From assembly GCA_029240955.1 (NCBI GenBank), contig JARDZH010000228.1, forward strand, positions 1-5,013: a stretch of DNA of 5,013 nucleotides, given 5' to 3'. Shown here in pieces: positions 1-5,013 of the stretch. How positions within the stretch are numbered: the stretch's first letter is position 1; each line of letters opens with the position of its first letter. The DNA is from Pseudomonas sp. GTDB taxonomy: Bacteria; Pseudomonadota; Gammaproteobacteria; Pseudomonadales; Pseudomonadaceae. The notes beneath the pieces are model-generated. The model did no database searches and was not told the DNA's origin. It saw only the letters and a program-made list of their open reading frames with translations. Made by a program: the position numbers and the translations under genes.

Positions 1-23
1 CGGGTATCGCCGAGCTGCAGGGC
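1..23 (+). repeat. Internal repeat copy A (end of an upstream ChaN-like domain copy)
   Basis: These bases encode (P)GIAELQG and match 1096-1118 at 20 of 23 positions. All three differences are synonymous third- or first-base changes (ggt/ggc, atc/att, ctg/ttg). Weaker protein similarity continues to about base 83, with conserved D, G, T and T positions. It marks the tail of an earlier domain copy that lies mostly outside the window. Confidence 0.7.
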
Positions 24-1538
24 GTGACCAGCGCGCACATTCAGGATCTCCCTGCCGGCCGCCCGACGCGAGTGACTGCCGGAACCGCTGGCCAGACGGC
101 GGAAGCGGGCGCTCCCAGCGATTACCTGATCGGCTTTGCCAACCCGCTGATTCTGTCGCCGTCTCCATTGCTGCCGCCCAGTACCTTGCTGGACGACGCA
201 CTTTTCAAAGTGCTGGCTGACAGCGAAGCCATTGCCGCTGGAGAACGCTGGGCGGGCGACTATGGTTTTGCGTGGGACGAGGTTGGCGGCTGGGTGCGTA
301 TCGAGCCTCAGGAATGGAGCATGGCGCACCCTCCGACGGCGATCCAGCAATCGCTGGCCGACGCTGCTTATGACACGCCGGTCGCCGACCGGTCGATCAT
401 GCACACGCTTGCCAACTTTCAGGGCAAAGGCCTGGACCAACAATATTTCATTCTCGACGCGGAAATGGGCAGGGTACGCAGTACGTTCTTCACCCGGCGC
501 CGGAAGCTGCAAACCGATGCGCAGTCCATCATTTCCACCGAACTGCCGCCACGCCCCACACTGCCGGCCGTTGAGCCGCACGCCAGTCTGCCGGCGTTTC
601 TGAGCGAGCTATATCAGCACACCGATGGCCTGATCATCGGCGAGGCGCATTCCTCCATCGCCAGTAAAAAACTGATCATCGACCACTTGCCGTTGTTGTC
701 GCAGCAGAAGGTCAAAACGCTGTACATGGAACATCTGTTGACGGACCTGCACCAGGCCGACCTGGACCGTTTCGCCGAAACAGGACACATGAGCAAAACC
801 CTGTTGCATGATCTGAGGCAGCTGGACCGGGGTCATCACACCGATCCTGACGGGGTCTACACCTTCGAGCGACTGGTGATCCGAGCGCAGCAACAGGGCC
901 TGGAAATCCGTGCCATCGACTGCACGGCGAGCTATCACCTCAAAGGGCTGCTGAACAAGGCCGAGACTTCCCGCCAGCAAATGATGAATTACTTCGCCTC
1001 ACGGACCATCGCCAGGCATCAGGAGGTCATGGGCTCACATAAATGGATTGCGCTGGTAGGCAACAGCCACTGCAACACCTTCGGCCTTGTCGTGCCGGGC
1101 ATTGCCGAGTTGCAGGGCGGCATCGGCCTGCGGGTGATCGACGTATTGCCCGGCAAATCCACTGGCATCACGCCCGATCCGGGAGAACTGCTGCCGCAAG
1201 GCATGACGCGGCAGACGGCTCAGGTCCGCGCAGACTTCCGGGTGGAAATGGAAGTGAACCGCCCCGCGACCATCATCCGGCCACCCCAGCCGCTTCCTCT
1301 GGAAGAGCGACTGGTCAGGCCCGGGATGTTTCTGATCGAACAGGGAGAAGGCGACTTGCAGACGGTGGTCCACCGCTCTCGCGATATGCGAATTCTCCAT
1401 ACACCCGTTCAGGTCTCCGAGCATGGCAAGCTTTTCGTAGAGCGGCCGAGCTGGACGTCAGTCCATCTGACGTCCTTTGACGACATGGATGCACTGATCG
1501 CGGCGCTTCAGAGCATCAATCTGACCCGCGTCGGCTGA
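1..1538 (+). CDS. C-terminal part of a large effector/toxin-like protein with a ChaN/EreA/TIKI-like (PMT C2-type) domain; 5' end outside window
   Basis: The frame is open from base 3, with bases 1-2 ending a previous codon, and stops at TGA 1536-1538. A GTG at 24 is a possible start on paper but has no Shine-Dalgarno sequence and lies inside a conserved repeat, so the gene begins upstream. Numbering from that GTG, the domain spans about residues 188-380. It shows GEAH (206-209), a helix with H221, YMEH (234-237), IDC (298-300), H305 and GNSH (346-349). This spaced pattern (GxxH, E, GxxH) fits the superfamily of ChaN, erythromycin esterase, TIKI proteases and the C2 domain of Pasteurella multocida toxin. 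Residues 34-165 and 400-504 match nothing I recognise. No membrane segment is visible. Similar Pseudomonas proteins are annotated as membrane-targeted effector domain toxins or, from memory and unchecked, as the P. syringae effector candidate HopAC1. Family call is fairly sure; enzyme activity and secretion route are unknown. Confidence 0.75.
   Translation, partial: GIAELQGVTSAHIQDLPAGRPTRVTAGTAGQTAEAGAPSDYLIGFANPLILSPSPLLPPSTLLDDALFKVLADSEAIAAGERWAGDYGFAWDEVGGWVRIEPQEWSMAHPPTAIQQSLADAAYDTPVADRSIMHTLANFQGKGLDQQYFILDAEMGRVRSTFFTRRRKLQTDAQSIISTELPPRPTLPAVEPHASLPAFLSELYQHTDGLIIGEAHSSIASKKLIIDHLPLLSQQKVKTLYMEHLLTDLHQADLDRFAETGHMSKTLLHDLRQLDRGHHTDPDGVYTFERLVIRAQQQGLEIRAIDCTASYHLKGLLNKAETSRQQMMNYFASRTIARHQEVMGSHKWIALVGNSHCNTFGLVVPGIAELQGGIGLRVIDVLPGKSTGITPDPGELLPQGMTRQTAQVRADFRVEMEVNRPATIIRPPQPLPLEERLVRPGMFLIEQGEGDLQTVVHRSRDMRILHTPVQVSEHGKLFVERPSWTSVHLTSFDDMDALIAALQSINLTRVG
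1096..1118 (+). repeat. Internal repeat copy B (just after the GNSH motif of the visible domain)
   Basis: Second copy of the segment at 1-23, encoding PGIAELQG at residues 358-365 counted from the GTG at 24. It sits nine residues downstream of the GNSH motif, which fixes where copy A belongs within the lost upstream domain. Confidence 0.7.
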
Positions 1539-1543
1539 CGCGC

Positions 1544-1577
1544 GAGGGCGAGCGCGACCTCAGGTCGCCTCGCCCTT
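1544..1577. terminator. Imperfect GC-rich hairpin at the convergent gene junction; possible bidirectional terminator
   Basis: The arms at about 1544-1559 and 1563-1577 pair through GGGCGAG/CTCGCCC and GCGACC/GGTCGC with one bulged C (1553-1555 region) and a TCA triloop at 1560-1562. The hairpin lies between the convergent stop codons and includes the stop and last five codons of the minus-strand kinase gene. Neither side is followed by a T-run, so it is not a standard intrinsic terminator. It may instead protect 3' ends or simply act as a weak or Rho-assisted stop. Confidence 0.4.
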
Positions 1578-3005
1578 GGGCAGGCGCTGTTCCAGCAACT
1601 GGTGCAGCGCGCTGGTCTGTGGCCAGTTGCGCATGAAGCGCGCCCGGTCACGGGCGAATGCCGCCGTGAACGAACCCTGGGTGCTGTGCTGCTGCATGGC
1701 GTCCAGATCGATCAAGGCCCAGCGATCACCCTGCCAGAAGATGTTGTGGCCCTTGAAGTCGCCGTGGCTGATGCGCTCGCGAATCAATTGTTCGAACAGC
1801 TGATCCAGCGCCAGCAAATCACTTTCCGGCACATCGCCCGACTCCACATAGGGCGCAAATCGCTCGATGATATCCGGTCCGTCCAACGCCTCGGTCACCA
1901 GATAAGCCTTGCTGCGCAAACCGAGAAAGCGCGGCTCCCGAACAGCCAGCGGTTTGGGCGTGGCAATGCCCAGAAAGGTCAACCTGTTGGCCTCGCGCCA
2001 CGAATGCGCAGCGCGGCTCGGGCGCCAGAAACGCTTGAGCCAGTGGCTGAAATCCTTGATGTTGTAGCGCTTGATGACCAGCGCGCGGCCGTTCACGTCG
2101 ACGCGTGCAACGCTCGCCGAGCCGCCGGTCTTGTAAATGTGCCCGCCATCGATCAGGGCGTCGGCTTGATCGAGCACAGGCAACAGCGCGCTCTGCTCTT
2201 CACGACGGACAGCCTGAAACAACGAGGCGTTGTCGACGACGCTGAACAAGGTGCAATCGCGCCCGGTTTTGCTCAGAAAGTCCTTCAACCGTGTGCCGCG
2301 AACCTTGTCGATCTGTTTTTGCAGCGCCTCCATCGGCAAGCCGTGCTCGGCGTTGCTCAACAGATAGTGCACCAGTAACTCTTCGGTGAAGGGTTCGAAC
2401 GACTTGGGTAGCTGCGCGAAGAAAACGCCGAGGTTTTCCAGCACCTTCTGTCGCGACAGCGGCTGCCCGGCCTGTTCAACGCAGATACCCGCACCATCGA
2501 TCAGATACAACTGGCCCTTGTGACGCAGCAGGTTGTCCAGATGCAGATCTTCCTGCCACAGCCCTTTGGCGTGCAGCAGGGCGATGGCTGACAAGGCTTC
2601 GGCGAGCACGGTTTGCTGCTCGTCCGCCAACGGCGGCAGGTGTTCGACTTCAGACCAGGCATCGCCGAGACTCGGCGCCTCTTCCAGCCATTCGAACAAC
2701 AGCCAGCCGCCCTCGCCTTCTGCCAGGCCGTCGGCCAATAGCAGAGGCGTGGTCATGCCCTGTTCGGCCAACAGCCGCACGCCGCTCAATTCGCGTTGAA
2801 AATGCCGCGCTGCCCGATTGCCGACCAGCAATTTAGCCAGCACCGGCCGGCCGCGCCACACCGCTGCGCCCACATAGCGCTGGCCTGGCAACACGCGCAG
2901 CAGTGACAACACGTGCAGATCGGCGGTACCCGCGGCATCGGCCAGTGTCAGCGTCATTGGCAGTTGAGGAGTACGTCCGGCGTTCTTGAGTTCAGACAAA
3001 CGCAT
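1560..3005 (-). CDS. Tandem two-domain LPS-type kinase (PA5006-like)
   Basis: A 481-residue cytoplasmic protein with two kinase folds in one chain. Domain 1 (about 40-200) has Lys in VLAKLL (K58), Glu in FQREL (E72), a hinge near 102-108, catalytic loop QEDLHLDN (D153, N158; the usual His is Gln) and the metal-binding IDG (D170). Domain 2 (about 285-460) has a glycine-rich stretch TGGSASVARV (293-302), IKRY (K312), E338, catalytic loop HGDFKGHN (D416, N421) and IDLD (D433). Both domains keep all main catalytic residues. The start ATG at 3005-3003 shares one base with the previous stop (TGATG), and a weak AGAGA site lies about 7 nt upstream, so translation probably depends on coupling. It is the last gene of the operon. 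Position and layout match P. aeruginosa PA5006, a kinase tied to LPS core phosphorylation; its exact acceptor is not clear to me. No membrane segments are seen. Confidence 0.88.
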   Translation of the reverse strand: MRLSELKNAGRTPQLPMTLTLADAAGTADLHVLSLLRVLPGQRYVGAAVWRGRPVLAKLLVGNRAARHFQRELSGVRLLAEQGMTTPLLLADGLAEGEGGWLLFEWLEEAPSLGDAWSEVEHLPPLADEQQTVLAEALSAIALLHAKGLWQEDLHLDNLLRHKGQLYLIDGAGICVEQAGQPLSRQKVLENLGVFFAQLPKSFEPFTEELLVHYLLSNAEHGLPMEALQKQIDKVRGTRLKDFLSKTGRDCTLFSVVDNASLFQAVRREEQSALLPVLDQADALIDGGHIYKTGGSASVARVDVNGRALVIKRYNIKDFSHWLKRFWRPSRAAHSWREANRLTFLGIATPKPLAVREPRFLGLRSKAYLVTEALDGPDIIERFAPYVESGDVPESDLLALDQLFEQLIRERISHGDFKGHNIFWQGDRWALIDLDAMQQHSTQGSFTAAFARDRARFMRNWPQTSALHQLLEQRLPKGEAT

Positions 3006-3784
3006 CAGCGGTTCTCTTTCTGGTCACGGTATCGAGGGTCGCGCTTGTGCTGCCCGCGTTGTCCGAGCCGGGCGTTCCAGACGTCGACCTGAGCGCTGTC
3101 GGTGGCGGCATGCAGATAGGCGGCCAGCAGTTCACGTCTTTCGGATTCTCCCCACATTGGCGCGCGGCGCAACAGGGGTTCCAGATCCTTGATCAGGTCA
3201 CGCTTGCCGAACAGCGCCGGGCGAGTCTTTTCCAGGTCGATCAGTTGCGCCTGATAATGGCCGCCGCGTTCCTGCAGAAAGATGTGCTTGGGGTAGAAGC
3301 AGCCATGCACCTGCCCCGCCTTGTGCAACGTATGCGCCAGCTCGCCGCAGGCTTTGAGCACCGCAGAGCGTGCCGGGGCGGCAAGGCCGGACCATTGAGT
3401 CAGCAGCGTATCGAGATCCGTCCAGCCATCCAGCGCGCGGGTCATGAGAATCGCCTGCCGCTCACCGCTGACTTTGCGTTCCCCGTAAAACGCCGCCTGC
3501 AGCGCCGGGATGCCCAGCTTCTGGTAGCGACTGATATTGCGAAACTCCCGCGAAAACGACGGCTCGCCCAACGGATGGTGCAAGGTGTAGGTCAGATAGT
3601 TGCTCTGACGCTTGAGGTAAAACCCTTGGCCCTCCAGCTCCAGGCGAAACACGCTGCTCCACCCGCCGCGCCCGGTGTTGGGCTCGTCGACGGCGTCGAG
3701 TTGCACGTCCCACAGGGATTGGAAGTCGGTCAGGCCGTGACGCTCCAGCAGCGCCTTGTCGGCACTGGCGATGAACACGCTCAT
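3005..3784 (-). CDS. wapQ: WapQ-like (InaA/Kdo-WaaP family) LPS core heptose kinase homologue with altered catalytic loop
   Basis: A 259-residue cytoplasmic kinase-fold protein. The N-lobe shows a GRGGWSSVF loop (38-46), Lys in FYLKRQ (K58) and Glu in FSREF (E80); the hinge is near LMTRALDG (113-120). The catalytic loop reads HGCFYPKHIF (160-169) and the metal-binding motif is LIDLEK (D183). In WaaP the same loop is HRDCYICHF, so here the catalytic Asp is replaced by Cys (TGC at 3301-3299) while the His, Tyr and second His are kept. The start ATG at 3784 overlaps the upstream stop by 4 nt (ATGA), with GAGGGG five bases upstream. In the P. aeruginosa locus this position is PA5007/WapQ, proposed to phosphorylate heptose II. 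The gene symbol rests on order and family. Whether this protein catalyses phosphotransfer or only assists its neighbours cannot be decided from sequence. Confidence 0.82.
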   Translation of the reverse strand: MSVFIASADKALLERHGLTDFQSLWDVQLDAVDEPNTGRGGWSSVFRLELEGQGFYLKRQSNYLTYTLHHPLGEPSFSREFRNISRYQKLGIPALQAAFYGERKVSGERQAILMTRALDGWTDLDTLLTQWSGLAAPARSAVLKACGELAHTLHKAGQVHGCFYPKHIFLQERGGHYQAQLIDLEKTRPALFGKRDLIKDLEPLLRRAPMWGESERRELLAAYLHAATDSAQVDVWNARLGQRGQHKRDPRYRDQKENR

Positions 3785-4515
3785 TCGCGCCCCTCGAAAA
3801 AACTGATGACATGGCGAATGCGCTTTTTATCGGAAGCATTCAGGCGCGCACGCTGACGATACTGCAGGTAGAAACGCAGCCGCTGAGTGGCAGACAAGTG
3901 ATACTTGGCGACCTTGTCCAGACAAGCGAGGTCTTTGGTAATCCGGTAGCGCAGCATGAAGCTCCACCAGAATGCGCCATTGGGGCAATCGATAAAAAAC
4001 AGTCGGTCCTGGTCATCGACCAGCAGATTGCGCCATTTCAGATCGTTGTGGGTGAAATGCCGGTCATGCATGGCGCGAGTGCACGCCGCCAACTGACGGC
4101 TGATGCTGTCGACCCAGGCGCGATCACCCAGCCGAGGATCGTTGCGCTTGGCAACCGCCGAGAGATCCTCGGTGTTGGGCAACTCTCGGGTAATCAGCGC
4201 GCCCCTGTCGTAGGCTGCGCCGTTACGCTCCAGGCCCCAAGCCACCACTTCTGCAGTCGGAATGCCCCATTTGGCAAAACGCTTGAGGTTCTGCCACTCG
4301 GACTTCACTCGCGGTTTGCCCAGATACCGGCGCAGGCCCTTGCCCGCCCCGCTGTAACGTTTGACGTAATAGTTGACCCCGTCACGTTCGACCCGAATGA
4401 CCTCCGACAGCGGATCGCGGGTCAGGCGATGGCCCTCCAGGGCGAACACCGCGTCCAGGCTGCCGAAATCCGCTTCAAGAGACGCGTACTCCGGTTCCAG
4501 AAACCAGCCTGCCAT
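3781..4515 (-). CDS. wapP: WapP-like LPS core heptose kinase (Kdo/WaaP family)
   Basis: A 244-residue cytoplasmic kinase that, by homology to P. aeruginosa PA5008/WapP, would transfer phosphate from ATP to heptose II of the LPS inner core. Motifs in order are YYVKRY (K52, ATP-binding Lys), KSEW (E73, its salt-bridge partner), hinge ITRELPNTEDL (108-118), catalytic loop HNDLKWRN (H156, D158, N163) and FIDCPNG (D176, the DFG equivalent). The loop is closer to classic protein kinases than that of WaaP, as it has Asn rather than His at the second metal position. A basic helical tail (about 207-238) may sit near the membrane. The ATG at 4515-4513 shares one base with the waaP stop (TGATG), and a perfect GGAGG nine bases upstream supports this start. 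The end overlaps the next gene by 4 nt. Confidence 0.86.
   Translation of the reverse strand: MAGWFLEPEYASLEADFGSLDAVFALEGHRLTRDPLSEVIRVERDGVNYYVKRYSGAGKGLRRYLGKPRVKSEWQNLKRFAKWGIPTAEVVAWGLERNGAAYDRGALITRELPNTEDLSAVAKRNDPRLGDRAWVDSISRQLAACTRAMHDRHFTHNDLKWRNLLVDDQDRLFFIDCPNGAFWWSFMLRYRITKDLACLDKVAKYHLSATQRLRFYLQYRQRARLNASDKKRIRHVISFFEGRE
3790..3795 (-). promoter_or_regulatory. Shine-Dalgarno GAGGGG of the wapQ-like gene
   Basis: On the minus strand GAGGGG lies five bases before the ATG at 3784 and within the final codons of the preceding kinase gene. Together with the ATGA overlap it supports this start and coupled translation. Confidence 0.6.
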
Positions 4516-5013
4516 CAGAGCGCGCCTCCGTAACGCACCTTGCGCTCAAGCAGTTTTTCGGCCTTGCGCTCCAGCCAGACCAGCAACGCGGCCTCTTCTT
4601 TGAGGATCTCGCGCAAGGGCTTGAGGAAATAGCCCTTGAGAAAGCGCAGCTTGTCGCGGCGCGTCAGGCCGATGTCCAGCGCCGAGTAATACAGCGCGCC
4701 CAGGTCCTTGTTGCGCCAACGCAAAGGTACTGCAGTGCGGGTTTGTGCACGATGCAGGTCGATCACGGACAGGCGGAAATCGTCAGCGCTCACCGGTTTG
4801 TCGGTATGCAGCAGAAAATGGCAGATATAGCAGTCTCGGTGGTTGACGCCTGCGCGGTGCATCATGCCGACCATGCGCGCCACTTCGGCGATCAGGGCAC
4901 GTTTGAGGCGTGGTTCTGGCGGTTCCTGGAGCCAGTTGCGGCTCAAGTCTTCAAGACTTTCGGTCGGCGCCAGCTCTTCCGTCACGATGAACGAATGCTG
5001 AGCAGCCGGGTTA
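4515..5013 (-). CDS. waaP: WaaP/RfaP, LPS core heptose I kinase; N-terminal part outside window
   Basis: The C-terminal 165 or so residues of WaaP, which phosphorylates heptose I of the LPS inner core and is essential for core completion in P. aeruginosa. The frame is open to the window edge (NPAAQHSFIVTEELAPTESL across the border region), so a GTG at 4985-4983 is not the start. The catalytic loop NHRDCYICHF is the WaaP signature: Asp at 4835-4833, His in place of the usual Asn. The metal-binding Asp is in VIDLHRA at 4760-4758. The motif RNKDLGALYYSALDIG and a basic, Leu-rich helical tail follow. If the catalytic Asp is the D163 remembered for P. aeruginosa WaaP, about 103 N-terminal residues, including the ATP-binding Lys, lie beyond 5013 and the full protein would be near 268 residues, as in that species. 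It is the most upstream gene seen of the coupled kinase set; waaG would be expected next upstream. Confidence 0.93.
   Translation of the reverse strand, partial: NPAAQHSFIVTEELAPTESLEDLSRNWLQEPPEPRLKRALIAEVARMVGMMHRAGVNHRDCYICHFLLHTDKPVSADDFRLSVIDLHRAQTRTAVPLRWRNKDLGALYYSALDIGLTRRDKLRFLKGYFLKPLREILKEEAALLVWLERKAEKLLERKVRYGGAL
4525..4529 (-). promoter_or_regulatory. Shine-Dalgarno GGAGG of the wapP-like gene
   Basis: On the minus strand GGAGG lies nine bases before the ATG at 4515, inside the last waaP codons. It settles the start in favour of the TGATG overlap with the waaP stop. Confidence 0.7.

Noticed and set aside
24..26. GTG as the start of the plus-strand effector-like gene
   Set aside because: The frame is open upstream to the window edge, there is no ribosome binding site, and the codons before it encode a conserved repeat of a later part of the same protein.
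609..980. Minus-strand open frame of 123 codons within the effector-like gene
   Set aside because: It lies opposite the most conserved part of the ChaN-like domain and reads as a low-complexity shadow rich in Gln, Val and Leu.
1602..2378. Long plus-strand open frame (258 codons) opposite the tandem kinase gene
   Set aside because: It is antisense to a gene with intact kinase motifs; its translation shows no domain and it has no convincing ribosome binding site.
3047..3856. Long plus-strand open frame (269 codons) opposite the wapQ-like gene
   Set aside because: It is a mirror frame of a well-supported kinase gene in GC-rich DNA, with no recognisable motif and a composition rich in Arg, Gln and Ala typical of antisense shadows.
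3811..4533. Long plus-strand open frame (240 codons) opposite the wapP-like gene
   Set aside because: It is antisense to a gene with a full set of kinase motifs and a good ribosome binding site; the translation resembles no family I know.
4983..4985. GTG as the start of the waaP gene
   Set aside because: The frame continues upstream with a WaaP-like sequence (NPAAQHSFI), and a protein starting here would lack the ATP-binding lobe of the kinase.

Overview
The window looks like a chromosomal segment of a fluorescent Pseudomonas, most likely of the P. syringae/P. fluorescens side of the genus. The reasons are high G+C coding DNA with GC-rich third positions, a run of Kdo/WaaP-type lipopolysaccharide (LPS) kinase genes in the order known from the P. 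aeruginosa waa/wap core locus (PA5009-PA5008-PA5007-PA5006), and a neighbouring effector/toxin-like gene of a type common in plant- and soil-associated pseudomonads. Family assignments come from motifs read by eye; no database search was run.

Right part (minus strand, 5013 down to 1560): four genes run in one direction with overlapping stop and start codons. They are the 3' part of waaP (heptose I kinase, cut by the window edge), a WapP-like kinase, a WapQ-like kinase-fold protein and a 481-residue protein carrying two kinase-fold domains in tandem. Successive genes overlap by 1, 4 and 1 nt, so they very probably form one translationally coupled operon whose promoter lies beyond base 5013. 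Together they encode five kinase-like folds. By homology the set phosphorylates the inner-core heptoses of LPS on the cytoplasmic face of the inner membrane. Four of the five catalytic loops keep the catalytic Asp; the WapQ-like protein has Cys in its place.

Left part (plus strand, 1 to 1538): the 3' end of a long gene that enters the window already open. Its product has a ChaN/EreA/TIKI-like domain, the fold also found as the C2 domain of Pasteurella multocida toxin, with the motifs GEAH, YMEH and GNSH. The first codons of the window repeat, almost base for base, the segment just after the GNSH motif. The missing upstream part therefore very likely holds an earlier copy of the same domain.

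The two blocks converge, with only 21 bp between stop codons. An imperfect GC-rich hairpin spans this junction and the last codons of the kinase gene. There is no gene-free stretch over 300 bases, and no tRNA, rRNA, CRISPR array, insertion sequence or convincing internal promoter was seen.
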